A program made the translations under genes and the position numbers. This document shows positions 54,982-64,000 of a stretch of DNA of 64,000 nt, one piece after another. Source of the stretch: Rhodopirellula sp. P2 (lineage in GTDB: Bacteria; Planctomycetota; Planctomycetia; Pirellulales; Pirellulaceae); NCBI RefSeq assembly GCF_028768465.1, contig NZ_CP118225.1, forward strand, positions 5,747,001-5,811,000, written 5' to 3'. Below the pieces are notes generated by a model. It was not told where the DNA came from and made no database searches. It saw only the letters and a program-made list of their open reading frames with translations. Numbering within the stretch: position 1 is the first letter of the stretch; every line of letters starts with the position of its first letter.

Positions 54982-55654
54982 TCGTGGTACTCCGACCAAT
55001 TAGGTTTTCTTTCCAAGCCTCTGACAAATTGTCACAAGCCGCCAAACGCTGATCCGCCGCAGCATCACGAGGCTTTGCAAACAAAATGTCATTGGCCGTT
55101 TCGATTGTGAATTCAGGATGAGGACGTTCGACCAACCGCAATTCCTGTCCCGCCTGGACGATCCCAGGTTGCAGCACTCTCAGATACCATCCCGTCCGCC
55201 GTGTTTGTTGCACTCGCACTGCTAACTTAGGCAGCCCCCACCGCTGCGACAACTTCCAGCAGGGTTCTCGGGGCTGTGAGATCTGCAACCGAAGCCCCTG
55301 GGCTTCGGCAGATGGACATTCAAAAACGTCGCCGATGCAGACTTCCGATTCCAACCATCCTGAGAAAGTTAAATTCTCTCCAAACGCCCCTGCGCCCCAC
55401 TGGACCGCAGGGAATTCCGTTTTCCAAAACGCAAGATGTGATTCGCAGTAACCTAAAACGGCCTTGTCGATTCCGCCGTGATGTTTCTTGTCGGCTTGTT
55501 CATCACCGTCCAAACCCAATCTCGAGACGGGTACCGGACCGTGCACGACACTTTTATCGATCGCGGAGACCCAGGGTCGATCTGGATCGCCATCTTTGAG
55601 ATAAGTACGGCAGGACCCCACTTGGACGGCAACAATTCGCAGCGAATCGGTCAT
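54971..55654 (-). CDS. MOSC domain protein (YiiM-like)
   Basis: A 227-residue protein with the MOSC fold. Visible blocks are DKSVVHGPVPVSRLGLDGDE then QADKKHHGGIDKAVLGYC, the GAFGENLTFSG motif, and the conserved Cys in REPCWKLSQRWG. The C-terminal part carries the 3-alpha segment (TIETANDILFAKPRD). YiiM-type MOSC proteins use molybdenum cofactor to reduce N-hydroxylated compounds; that role is possible here. ATG 55654 is used. It is the first gene of the minus-strand run leading to the histidine kinase and PolX, and is divergent from the dehydratase gene. Confidence 0.92.
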   Translation of the reverse strand: MTDSLRIVAVQVGSCRTYLKDGDPDRPWVSAIDKSVVHGPVPVSRLGLDGDEQADKKHHGGIDKAVLGYCESHLAFWKTEFPAVQWGAGAFGENLTFSGWLESEVCIGDVFECPSAEAQGLRLQISQPREPCWKLSQRWGLPKLAVRVQQTRRTGWYLRVLQPGIVQAGQELRLVERPHPEFTIETANDILFAKPRDAAADQRLAACDNLSEAWKENLIGRSTTNVP

Positions 55655-55793
55655 GGCAAGCAACCCTCGTCCACACGGCGACAATCATTGTCGGTAATCT
55701 GTCCGGCATCCCACCTTGGACGTGACGCGTTCGCCCAGTTTCAATGGGTCCATCCTACCGTTTGATCCCTTCCCCATCGATCCACCTTTTTCC

Positions 55794-57527
55794 ATGAATG
55801 CCAATCCCGACCGTGACCCAACCCAATTGCGTTCCCACCGTTGGTTCGGCCGAGACGACTTACGTTCCTTTGGGCACCGTTCCAGGCTGAAAGGGATGGG
55901 ATTTGACGACATTGATTACCGCGACCGGCCGGTCGTGGCGATCCTGAATACTTGGAGCGAACTGAACACTTGCCACTCACATTTTCGTGATCGAGCTGAT
56001 GAAGTCCGACGTGGAATCCTGCAATCGGGTGGTTTCCCCGTCGAAGTGCCAGTGATGTCGCTCGGCGAAATGATGATGAAGCCCACCACGATGCTGTATC
56101 GCAACCTGTTGGCGATGGAAGTCGAGGAGGTCCTGCGTTGTCACCCGATCGATGCCGCGGTGCTGATGGGGGGATGTGACAAAACCGTTCCCGCGATGCT
56201 GATGGGCGCGATCAGCGCCGACATCCCCAGCCTGTTCCTGCCCGCCGGTGCGATGTTGCGAGCCCGTTGGAAAGACCAAACGCTGGGCAGCGGCAGCGAC
56301 GCCTGGAAATACTGGGACCAACGTCTGGCCGGCAACCTTTGTGACCGGGACTGGAACCAAGTCGAAAACTGCATCGCCGCGTCCGCCGGCACCTGCATGA
56401 CGATGGGAACAGCCAGCACGATGGCCTGCGTCGCCGAAGCGATGGGGTGGACATTGCCATCCGCAGCCACCATTCCCGCCGTGATGGCCGATCACTCCCG
56501 ACTCGCCGTCGCGACCGGACGCCGCGCCGTCGACATGGCTTGGGAACAACTCAAACCCAGCGAGTTCTTCACCTCACGCAGCATCGACAACGGCCTGACA
56601 ACCTCTCTGGCCATCGGAGGCAGCACCAACGCGATTGTGCACTTGATTGCCATCGCCGGCCGACTCGGCGAAACACTCACGCTCGATCGCTTCGACGAAC
56701 TGTCCCGGCAAACCCCGGTGCTCGGTGACCTGCGGCCCGGCGGGCGTTTTCTGATGCAGGATTTCTTCGAAGCCGGTGGACTGCCCGCTCTGCTGCAGCG
56801 TCTTCGCGATCTGCTGAACCTGGATTGCAAAACCGTCGCAGGATCAACCCTCGGCGAACAAATTGCCGAGGCCGAAGTCTACGACGATGAAGTCATCCGC
56901 ACTCGTGAAAACCCTGTCTCACCCGCCGGAGGAGTTTGCTTGTTGCGTGGCAACCTCGCCCCGTCGGGCTGCGTGATCAAATCCATCGCCGCCAGCAAAA
57001 AGCTGCTGCACCATCGCGGTAAAGCGGTCGTGTTCAACAACTACCCTGAGATGAAAGAACGGATCAACGATCCCGAACTGGATGTGGATGAGAACAGTGT
57101 TCTGATCCTGCGTTCCGCAGGGCCACTCGGTGCCCCCGGCTTTCCTGAATGGGGAATGTTGCCCATTCCAAAGAAGCTTTTGCAATCCGGTGTCACCGAC
57201 ATGGTCCGCATGAGTGACGCCCGAATGAGCGGCACCAGCTACGGGACTTGCGTGTTGCACATCGCTCCCGAAAGCGCCGCTGGCGGCCCATTGTCTTTGG
57301 TTGAAACCGGTGACGAGATTGAAATCAACGTTCCCGAACGATCCATCCATTGGCACATCGACGACGACGAATTGACGCGTCGCAAAGCGAACCAACCGGG
57401 CGCCGCACCCGAACCCGCTCGTGGCTACATGAAGCTCTATGCAAAACATGTGACGCAAGCCGATCAGGGATGCGACTTCGACTTCCTCGCCGGTCGCTCC
57501 CCCGGCGAAGAACCCGCCATCCACTGA
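55794..57527 (+). CDS. IlvD/Edd family sugar-acid dehydratase (L-arabinonate dehydratase-like)
   Basis: A 577-residue [Fe-S] dehydratase. Cluster-binding Cys60 (NTWSELNTCHSH), Cys128 (GGCDKT) and Cys201 (AGTCMTMGTASTM) are all present. Further family blocks are MRMSDARMSGTSYG-like (MVRMSDARMSGTSYGTCVLH), AIGGSTNAIVHLIAIAGR and LRGNLAPSGCVIK. The N-terminus RSHRWFGRDDLRSFGHRSRL and the overall pattern match the sugar-acid branch (arabinonate, xylonate, fuconate dehydratases) rather than IlvD of valine synthesis. Its place beside a GH29 fucosidase suggests L-fuconate or a similar acid as substrate; this is inference. ATG 55794 gives the expected N-terminus. Confidence 0.9.
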   Translation: MNANPDRDPTQLRSHRWFGRDDLRSFGHRSRLKGMGFDDIDYRDRPVVAILNTWSELNTCHSHFRDRADEVRRGILQSGGFPVEVPVMSLGEMMMKPTTMLYRNLLAMEVEEVLRCHPIDAAVLMGGCDKTVPAMLMGAISADIPSLFLPAGAMLRARWKDQTLGSGSDAWKYWDQRLAGNLCDRDWNQVENCIAASAGTCMTMGTASTMACVAEAMGWTLPSAATIPAVMADHSRLAVATGRRAVDMAWEQLKPSEFFTSRSIDNGLTTSLAIGGSTNAIVHLIAIAGRLGETLTLDRFDELSRQTPVLGDLRPGGRFLMQDFFEAGGLPALLQRLRDLLNLDCKTVAGSTLGEQIAEAEVYDDEVIRTRENPVSPAGGVCLLRGNLAPSGCVIKSIAASKKLLHHRGKAVVFNNYPEMKERINDPELDVDENSVLILRSAGPLGAPGFPEWGMLPIPKKLLQSGVTDMVRMSDARMSGTSYGTCVLHIAPESAAGGPLSLVETGDEIEINVPERSIHWHIDDDELTRRKANQPGAAPEPARGYMKLYAKHVTQADQGCDFDFLAGRSPGEEPAIH

Positions 57528-57559
57528 GCCGTTCGCCATCGATCGCAGGGACCGTCGAT

Positions 57560-59173
57560 TCAATCGCGGACTCTTCCTTCCAGGTCAACCGCACGCGTGC
57601 CTTGCAATGCCTTGTCCTCATCCGTCTCGATCACATTGGGATGATGCTGCGGCTGATCGGTTTTGATCGCAAACGCCCACGCGTGCTCGCTGGTGCCTAA
57701 ATCCTTCGGCGGATCGATTTCCAAACCCGCGTCTGTCACACGCCAATTGACCGATGCTCCCGAACCAAGCAACCGGACGGAGTGGACATTTTTCGGTGTC
57801 CATCCTTTGGTGGCCTCAATCACAAACGGTTCGCTCGGGATCGACATCTTGATCGCGAACAAGGTGTTGCCATTGGTCGTGAACGCGAGGTGTTCGTTGG
57901 TTTGCTCACTCGTTTTCCAATAGCGACTGCCATCAATCGCATCGGCATTGATCTTCAGCCAACGTCCCATCGCCCGCAGTTTTTCGACCTGCCATTCGGG
58001 GATCGTGCCGTCTGCACGCGGGCCGATGTTGATCAGGAAATTCCCATTGCGGCTCACCACTTCGACCAACTCATGAATCACTTCGGCGTCGCTCTTCTTC
58101 CACTTGTAGTCCGGCGATTCCTCCGCTGCCAAGTAGCCAAACGATGAACCGAACGTCGTGCAGCTTTGCCACTTCGTCCCCACCACCTTCAGTTTTAGGT
58201 TGTCTTTTTCCAGGCACCCGACGCCGGCCGGCCAGTTTCGATTGCCGCCTTTGTTGTTGACGTAGACCTCTCGACCATCCTCCGCCGCATCGTTCATGAA
58301 GTCGGTGATCATTCCCCGGCACTGGTCATAGAAATACTGGATCTCGGGACGCAGTTTCCCTTTGCGGATGTCGTTGCCATCACGTGTCCAAATTGGGATG
58401 TCATCCACCCACAAAAAGTCGGGTTTGTACTTTGTTTGAATCTCTTGCCAACGTGCGACGTAATCATCCACAAAGGCTTTTGAATAATTGAATTCAGGTC
58501 CATAAAGCAGACGCGATTCAGGCACCGCTTCCATCTCACGCACAATCATGTCGCGAGGTTCGCTGTTGACGGCGTACAGTTGCTTGGCAAAAAAACCGGG
58601 ATGGCGCTCACGATGATACGACGGTGCGTACTTCAGCCCCATTTCCTTGAGTGCCAATCCAAGGTCGCCGACCAAATCTCGCTTCGGTCCCTTGTCGACG
58701 GCGTTCCATGGCGTGAGGTCGGAATCCCAATTGGCCCAGCCATCGTGGTGCTCGGCCGTCATCACGACATAGTGCGCGCCGACTTCTCGGAACAGTTTCG
58801 CCCATTCCTGCGGGGACCAATTTTCGGCCCGAAAAAGCGGCACCACATCCTTGTAGCCAAACTCAGGTGGCGTCGCACCAAAACGTTCTCTCAGGAACGG
58901 GTTGTACGATTTCGGTTCTGAGTACAAAAGCTTCGGCAAGTGTTCCGCGTACCCACGGTCATTCTTGCGATGCCCCATCACACTGTATGGGCCCCAGTGA
59001 ATGAAGATGCCAATCTTGCCATCATCAAACCACGCCGGGATCGGCATCTTCTGCAGCGACTCCCAACTGCCATCGTAGGGCGGTTGAGATTCTGATTGCG
59101 CGAAAACGAAACCAGGGCAAGCACTCAGGCCGACCAAGAACACCAAGAGACAACCAATCCGAGTTGACTTCAT
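57560..59173 (-). CDS. Secreted alpha-L-fucosidase, GH29
   Basis: A 537-residue exported retaining glycosidase that removes terminal alpha-L-fucose. The signal peptide is within 1-26 (GCLLVFLVGLSACPGFVFA). GH29 blocks: IPAWFDDGKIGIFIHWGPYS (47-64), YVVMTAEHHDGWANWDS (135-151) and PDFLWVDDIP (251-260) with the likely nucleophile Asp257. GNFLINIGPRADGTIP and VEKLRAMGRWLKINADAIDG complete the catalytic domain; the last 110 residues form a beta-sandwich. The active-site set is complete. ATG 59173 starts directly at the signal peptide. With the sulfatases and the dehydratase around it, this points to fucoidan-type substrates. Confidence 0.93.
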   Translation of the reverse strand: MKSTRIGCLLVFLVGLSACPGFVFAQSESQPPYDGSWESLQKMPIPAWFDDGKIGIFIHWGPYSVMGHRKNDRGYAEHLPKLLYSEPKSYNPFLRERFGATPPEFGYKDVVPLFRAENWSPQEWAKLFREVGAHYVVMTAEHHDGWANWDSDLTPWNAVDKGPKRDLVGDLGLALKEMGLKYAPSYHRERHPGFFAKQLYAVNSEPRDMIVREMEAVPESRLLYGPEFNYSKAFVDDYVARWQEIQTKYKPDFLWVDDIPIWTRDGNDIRKGKLRPEIQYFYDQCRGMITDFMNDAAEDGREVYVNNKGGNRNWPAGVGCLEKDNLKLKVVGTKWQSCTTFGSSFGYLAAEESPDYKWKKSDAEVIHELVEVVSRNGNFLINIGPRADGTIPEWQVEKLRAMGRWLKINADAIDGSRYWKTSEQTNEHLAFTTNGNTLFAIKMSIPSEPFVIEATKGWTPKNVHSVRLLGSGASVNWRVTDAGLEIDPPKDLGTSEHAWAFAIKTDQPQHHPNVIETDEDKALQGTRAVDLEGRVRD

Positions 59174-59412
59174 TCTTTCACTGCGGGGGAAGTGGGGCGA
59201 TGCGGGGAACCAGTCAATCCTCAACAGCATGGAAGCTGGCTCCATGATTGGGCGAACTCCATCTGAACAACGATGCTGGTTTTCGCAATTCGCCGGTCAG
59301 CCAAGCCGACAACAGCCACGCATGTCGCAAATGTTTGTCTGTGACCAATGATTTATGCCACAGCGGACTGGAAGCACCGCCAACTTGGAACCTTTTCCCA
59401 AGCACTTGCAAA

Positions 59413-61419
59413 TCAAAGCGATGGGACAGTGATCCCGGATCCACCACCGGATCGAGTCATCGGCATTCGTGGGACGCCAACACGAGGAGTCGGACGCGGG
59501 AACGATCTCGCTTGGATCTCAATCCCAAACGGCTTTTCCAATTCCCAGTTGGCCAGCTCCGCCCAGGGTGTTCCTCGATGCTCGCTGACGCACTCGCTCA
59601 GAACCTGTGTCGCGTGCTCGGCAAGGGCCGCACCCGGCGAAGTGTTCATCCGCGAGGACGGCATGAAATTCAACATGTTGGTGTCGGACTGAATCGCGTC
59701 TTTCGCACGCTCACAAGCCGCGATGTACTCATGGTACCGGGCCATCGACGCCAGCAATCTTCCGCGAGCCAGACTGAAAGCGGCTCGCCAACGCGCGGAT
59801 TCTTCACCCTCCAGCAGAGCTCGCCAATCGCTTGTTTGTGAATCCTCCAGCAGTTGATTCAACGCTTTCAAAGCCTTCTCGCTGCGGGATCGCTCAGTCT
59901 TGACCACGACACTGAACCGAGACCGAAACTCGGCCGGGGTGACATAAATCGCCGTGAACTGAGTTGGATTGGTCGGGGACCGCGTCCCCATGAACAGCAT
60001 CCGAGGCGCGGCGAGTTGCTGTTTTTCCCGCATCGTCCAATCGGCGGCCTGCACCACCAACGATCGCAGCAGACTGTCCTGCACTGACAATCGCACGTCC
60101 GTGACCGAGCGATAGCTCGGCATGTACTGCCGTAGTTTCTCAACGTCGTACTGCTCCGACACACCGTCGTCGTACAATGTGAATGTCCCGCCAGTCTGCA
60201 ACGCCAACCGAGTCAGCGCATACGGTCCAAACCCAGACAACACCCGTTCGCGATAGGCGCTGCCAGACCACGGCATCGCCGACACCGGTTGCATCTTCAC
60301 GTTCTTCAGCGGCACATCCGCCTCATGCCAGTACGGCAAGAAAATCCGCTGGGGGACCGCTGACTCGGGGCCTCGGTCCACGGTCAAAAAATACTCGGCA
60401 CCCCCGCCTGCAGCGGGCGCGGTCCAACGTTGCAAGCCCTTTTGCATTCCCATCACCGCGGTGGGCCCCAAGACATGCACCACCGCTTCGGCCTGACGGC
60501 AATTGGCGATTGTGTATTCAAGTTTCTGCACGTCGTCACCGGATTCATCCGTCAACAGCACCACCATCAAACGCTCTTTGCGACGTTGTTTGTATCGATA
60601 GTGATCCAAAACGCCGTCCACCGCGGCCATGGTGTTTTCCACGCCGCTCTTGTCCACTGGCACCCTCGTCATCGCATCGATCGCGTTCACACCAATCAAT
60701 GAAGGACGTGAAACCTCTCGGATGCCTTTGCCAAATGCGACCACGCTGCTGAACAATCGATGCTGTTCGACGCCGTCCGACGTGGCGGGACGACTCAGCG
60801 CCCCGATCTCGTCGTAAAATTCGCGAATTCGGCGAGCCATCCGGTCGCGGTTCAGTTGCAAACTGATGGACGCATCGAGCAACCACACGACCAACGTGTC
60901 GCCCTGTTTCAACTCACCGCGAATCGCATTCTCGACCGCCTGAGTCGCCGACTCGATTCCATCCGCGGTCCCGACTTGTTCCGCCGTGGACTCGCTGCGG
61001 TCCGTGATCTCGTCACCACCAACTTCCGTCATCAACGTCCGAAGTGATGCCAAGCGTGTCTCGGGCGTTGGCAGAAGCTTTTCCAACGCCGAAGCTTCCA
61101 CCCCTTCCGCCGACGGCAGCAACTCCGGCAAATCCATCTCCGTCAACTCGGATGTCAACGAAGTCTCAACCGGTTCATCCTTTAAATCCGAATCGCCCAA
61201 ATCGGGCATTTCGATCGCAGCGATTGGCATCAATGAGAAACTGGACTCTTGATCCCCCAAGTCCGCGAAACTGGCAGTGATCAATTGCCCCTTGCGATCC
61301 ATCCAGTCGGGAAAGACCCACAGCCCCATCACCAGCAACGCGGCGGTGTGAAAGATCATCGAGATCAACCACGGATGATCTTTCAAGTGCGCTCGGATCT
61401 CTGCCAACAGGTTTCGCAT
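59413..61419 (-). CDS. von Willebrand A domain membrane protein coupled to a sulfatase
   Basis: A 668-residue protein with one N-terminal membrane helix (about 18-37, LISMIFHTAALLVMGLWVFP). An acidic, low-complexity stretch leads to a vWA domain beginning DTLVVWLLDASISLQLNRDR with the MIDAS D182-x-S184-x-S186 intact, continuing LMVVLLTDESGDD. The C-terminal third is helical. VWA domains bind ligands or partner proteins through a metal ion. Its ATG (61417-61419) overlaps the sulfatase stop as TGATG, so both are co-translated. No family function is known to me; an envelope scaffold is a guess. Confidence 0.85.
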   Translation of the reverse strand: MRNLLAEIRAHLKDHPWLISMIFHTAALLVMGLWVFPDWMDRKGQLITASFADLGDQESSFSLMPIAAIEMPDLGDSDLKDEPVETSLTSELTEMDLPELLPSAEGVEASALEKLLPTPETRLASLRTLMTEVGGDEITDRSESTAEQVGTADGIESATQAVENAIRGELKQGDTLVVWLLDASISLQLNRDRMARRIREFYDEIGALSRPATSDGVEQHRLFSSVVAFGKGIREVSRPSLIGVNAIDAMTRVPVDKSGVENTMAAVDGVLDHYRYKQRRKERLMVVLLTDESGDDVQKLEYTIANCRQAEAVVHVLGPTAVMGMQKGLQRWTAPAAGGGAEYFLTVDRGPESAVPQRIFLPYWHEADVPLKNVKMQPVSAMPWSGSAYRERVLSGFGPYALTRLALQTGGTFTLYDDGVSEQYDVEKLRQYMPSYRSVTDVRLSVQDSLLRSLVVQAADWTMREKQQLAAPRMLFMGTRSPTNPTQFTAIYVTPAEFRSRFSVVVKTERSRSEKALKALNQLLEDSQTSDWRALLEGEESARWRAAFSLARGRLLASMARYHEYIAACERAKDAIQSDTNMLNFMPSSRMNTSPGAALAEHATQVLSECVSEHRGTPWAELANWELEKPFGIEIQARSFPRPTPRVGVPRMPMTRSGGGSGITVPSL

Positions 61420-62969
61420 CAGTCGAGCGCTCTGAGAGGGAATTGTTCGCTGGGAACATGCTGCTGTTTCGCAATGGCTTCGATCTTGGCCATCACATCC
61501 GGATGCGTTGCACTCACGTCGGTGGACTCTGCCAAATCCTTTGACAAGTCATACAAAGCAAATGCAGGCGGTTCGGTTTGGCCCTTTTTCAATCGCTTGG
61601 AAAGGTCTTTGCGGATCGCTTTCCAATTGCCCATCCGGATCGCCTGTTGGCCGCTGTAACCGGGAAATTCCCAGTACAGAAATTCGTGATCTTGCTGCGC
61701 GGCGTCGTCACCATGAAGCAATGGCAAAAAGGAGATGCCATCCGTCGTGCTCGCATCCACTTCCACGCCAGCCGCGTCCGTGAGTGTTGGCAAGAAATCC
61801 CACCAAGCACCAATCCAGTCGGAAGTTCGGCCCGCCGGCACCACACCGGTTTGGCGAGCGATCATGGGCACGCGAATCCCGCCTTCATCGAGTTGCCCCT
61901 TCAATCCCTTCATGCCCGACGCCGAATCAAAGTAGTCACTGTCCGATCCACCCAATCGGTCGTAGGTGGGACCATTGTCCGAGGTGAACAGAATCAGGGT
62001 GTTCTCACCCAACCCCAGGGAATCAATCAGGTCCACGATCTGGCCCACCCCTTTGTCCATGCGTGTCACCATCGCAGCGTAACCCGCGCGTGGACGAGGG
62101 TGTTTCAGATAACCGTGGTGCTCGTACTCGGCTTCTTCGATCACGCCGTCATACGCATCCACTTCTTCGTCAGGAACCTGAATCGAAAGATGCGGCACCG
62201 CAAACGGCAAGTACGCGAAGAAGGGCTGGGTCTTGTCTTCCGCCACGCTTTGGCGAATGAACTCACACGCTTCGTTGACGAACTGATCCTGCGAATAGGT
62301 CTCACCATGCAACGTGCGATCGTTGCCGGGTTGCATCTCCTTGACTCGGTTCCGCCACAGAAATTTTGGATAGTGATTGTGAGCGTGACGTTGGCAGTTG
62401 AACCCGTAAAACAGATCGAACCCTTGCTCGTTCGGATCCCCCGTGGTCCCAAAATGTCCCAGCCCCCATTTCCCGAACGCCCCCGTTCGATAGCCAACCG
62501 ACTTCAGGTGCTCAGCGATGGTGACCTCATCGACAGGCAATGGGTACTGGCCCGGATACTCCAACTGCAACTCTTCACGAACCGCAGGATCAATCTTGGG
62601 ATCGCCATTGTTGCGAACGTGCGCGTGACCAGGATGCTTGCCCGTCATCAAACAACAACGGCTCGGCGCGCACACCGCATTGCCTGAATAGAAATTGGTC
62701 AGCTTGATTCCTTCAGCTGCCAACTGATCCAACCGAGGCGTTCGGATTTTGGTTTGGCCATAGCTTCCTAGCTCGCTGTATCCCAAGTCATCCGCGACGA
62801 TCAACACGATATTGGGACGCGACGTGTCCGCGTCCTTCGCGACGGACTCATCCGCAGAGACTGTGGTCGAAAACAAATTGTGAACGCCCACAACGCAGAC
62901 GAGCAGCAAGGTCCAACGGAGCAAAATCCGAGAGGGCATCAAGACGGCTTGGTTCATGTTGTACTTCAT
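61419..62969 (-). CDS. Secreted sulfatase (FGly-dependent arylsulfatase family)
   Basis: A 516-residue exported sulfatase. The signal peptide is about residues 12-38 ([19 protein letters not shown]). The metal-binding start [20 protein letters not shown] (51-70) and the formylglycine motif [11 protein letters not shown] (100-110, C-x-P-S-R form with Cys100 to be oxidised) are intact. Further blocks are [33 protein letters not shown] and [15 protein letters not shown]. It hydrolyses sulfate esters, likely from polysaccharides. The start is set at ATG 62969; ATG 62957 is close. It overlaps the VWA gene by 1 nt and lies behind a second sulfatase on the same strand, 187 nt away. Confidence 0.95.
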   Translation of the reverse strand: MKYNMNQAVLMPSRILLRWTLLLVCVVGVHNLFSTTVSADESVAKDADTSRPNIVLIVADDLGYSELGSYGQTKIRTPRLDQLAAEGIKLTNFYSGNAVCAPSRCCLMTGKHPGHAHVRNNGDPKIDPAVREELQLEYPGQYPLPVDEVTIAEHLKSVGYRTGAFGKWGLGHFGTTGDPNEQGFDLFYGFNCQRHAHNHYPKFLWRNRVKEMQPGNDRTLHGETYSQDQFVNEACEFIRQSVAEDKTQPFFAYLPFAVPHLSIQVPDEEVDAYDGVIEEAEYEHHGYLKHPRPRAGYAAMVTRMDKGVGQIVDLIDSLGLGENTLILFTSDNGPTYDRLGGSDSDYFDSASGMKGLKGQLDEGGIRVPMIARQTGVVPAGRTSDWIGAWWDFLPTLTDAAGVEVDASTTDGISFLPLLHGDDAAQQDHEFLYWEFPGYSGQQAIRMGNWKAIRKDLSKRLKKGQTEPPAFALYDLSKDLAESTDVSATHPDVMAKIEAIAKQQHVPSEQFPLRALD

Positions 62970-63156
62970 GTTGTAGAAAAGACTCGTGGTTCATCATCAC
63001 GTCGCGAAAGCGGTGGCGACGTCTTCCCGCCTGCCCCCAGTGTCACGGTTTCAATTTCGCCAGTCAAATCGAGAGCCCAACTGACAGGTCATTTCATCTG
63101 GAGATCGCCCCAATTCATCCCGAATGGGAGTTCCGTCACCGTTGGGGATTCCAATT

Positions 63157-64000
63157 TCAGCGAGCGATTGGCTCTTCCTCCGGAAGCTTCCATTCTCGCG
63201 GCGGCCAGATTTCTGGAGCGGGCAATTGGGATTCCACCGCGGGGCCGACCAGCGAGGGGTATCGTTGCAAGGCCTGATCGAGCCGACGCCGCACGTTCTT
63301 TCGAGCCGGTTCCACCGGAGTCGTTTCGTACGGATCGTTCGTCAAATCGAACAACTCACCGGCTTTCAGCTTCCAACGATCCGAGACAACCGTTTCCGCA
63401 TCCAGCAAAATGGTTCGCTGCGGCGGCGAAGCTTTTCCAGATAAAAACGGCAACAGGTTCAAACCGTCGGTTCGCTCGGGCGGTGGGCCCCCCGCGGCGG
63501 CGACCATGGTCGGCAACAAATCGACGTGGCTGGCCACGGAATCCAACGTGGCTCCCGCCGGAAATTCGCGAGGCCAGCGGATCATCGCCACAACACGCAC
63601 GCCGCCTTCCCAAGTCGTGAACTTGTTCCCGCGCAGCGGTTCATTGCTGCCACCGTGTTTGGGGTCCGCCCCGTTGTCACTGTGGAAAACGACCAACGTG
63701 TTCTCACGCATCCCGTTCCGATCAATCGCATCGAGAATTCGGCCGATCTGCCGATCCATCGCGGTCGTCATCGCCGCAAACGTTTGACGAATCGAATTGC
63801 CCTTGCCACGTTCACCGTACTCCAACGACTTTTCGCGTTTGGCAATTTTACGATCCGTGTTCGGTGCGAGCTTGCCGGTGGGATCAAATCCATATTCATC
63901 GAGATCAGTCCGCAAGGCTTGCAGTGGTGAATGCGGTGCGTTGAACGCCACGTAGGCATACAGTGGCTGTTCACCGGCATGTCGATCGATGAAGTCAACC
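63157..64000 (-). CDS. Sulfatase, C-terminal part (5' end outside window)
   Basis: The C-terminal 281 residues or so of a second sulfatase; the N-terminus with the formylglycine motif lies beyond the right edge. Visible blocks are LYAYVAFNAPHSPLQA, MDRQIGRILDAIDRNGMREN, TLVVFHSDNGADPKHGGSNE, LRGNKFTTWEGGVRVVAMI and DLLPTMVAAAGGPPPERTDG, which are standard for type I sulfatases of the arylsulfatase group. It is upstream of and co-oriented with the complete sulfatase gene, so the two probably share a transcript. Confidence 0.93.
   Translation of the reverse strand, partial: VDFIDRHAGEQPLYAYVAFNAPHSPLQALRTDLDEYGFDPTGKLAPNTDRKIAKREKSLEYGERGKGNSIRQTFAAMTTAMDRQIGRILDAIDRNGMRENTLVVFHSDNGADPKHGGSNEPLRGNKFTTWEGGVRVVAMIRWPREFPAGATLDSVASHVDLLPTMVAAAGGPPPERTDGLNLLPFLSGKASPPQRTILLDAETVVSDRWKLKAGELFDLTNDPYETTPVEPARKNVRRRLDQALQRYPSLVGPAVESQLPAPEIWPPREWKLPEEEPIAR

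Overview
The window looks like a chromosomal stretch from a marine planctomycete, most likely Rhodopirellula or a close relative in the Pirellulales. The evidence is the set of lineage-typical families: two DUF1559 pseudopilin-like proteins, a planctomycete cytochrome (DUF1592/DUF1588 type) followed by a DUF1552 protein, an ASPIC/UnbV FG-GAP protein, sulfatases with a GH29 fucosidase, Tat-exported Gfo/Idh/MocA and sugar-isomerase-like proteins, giant secretins, frequent GTG/TTG starts, and short palindromic or tandem intergenic repeats. I see no phage, IS element, plasmid or CRISPR signature, so this is ordinary host chromosome.

Layout. 1-6 kb: 5' part of hisD, a divergent GT39-like membrane protein, a tiny lipoprotein plus DUF1559 protein, and an M32 carboxypeptidase behind a terminator hairpin. 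6-9 kb: glnS and a divergent TIM-barrel epimerase-like protein, with a 41-bp tandem repeat at the glnS 3' end. 9.7-22 kb: two large secretins in opposite orientation (9.7-12.8 and 18.2-22.0 kb) flanking rpe, a histidine-phosphatase-fold protein that has lost its catalytic histidines, a Gfo/Idh/MocA oxidoreductase and a lipoprotein. 22.25 kb: tRNA-Leu(CAG). 22.6-31.7 kb: a cupin protein, an aldose-epimerase-like protein overlapping a Ser/Thr kinase, a coupled radical-SAM/membrane-protein pair, an SGNH hydrolase and a YdcF-like protein. 31.9-33.4 kb: the second DUF1559/lipoprotein pair.

34-47 kb: an ASPIC/UnbV lipoprotein, then a LolD-type ABC ATPase overlapping a DUF58 protein, then a HEAT-like protein overlapping a small membrane protein. 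These are followed by a GNAT enzyme, miaA, a coupled response regulator/membrane protein pair, and a MoxR-DUF58 pair. 47-51.5 kb: the planctomycete cytochrome and its DUF1552 partner. 52-55.7 kb: a minus-strand run of MOSC protein, histidine kinase, PolX and a small monooxygenase. 55.8-64 kb: an IlvD/Edd sugar-acid dehydratase, a GH29 alpha-L-fucosidase, a von Willebrand A membrane protein coupled to a sulfatase, and the C-terminal part of a second sulfatase. This last region reads as a module for sulfated, fucose-containing polysaccharides.

Many adjacent genes overlap by 1-15 nt (ATGA or TGATG junctions), which fixes several start codons and indicates translational coupling. No clearly new defence or mobile system was found. 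The most interesting leads are the dead phosphatase coupled to rpe, the repeated lipoprotein/DUF1559/hairpin arrangement, the paired orphan secretins, the ABC-ATPase/DUF58 couple without permease or MoxR, and the sulfatase/VWA coupling.
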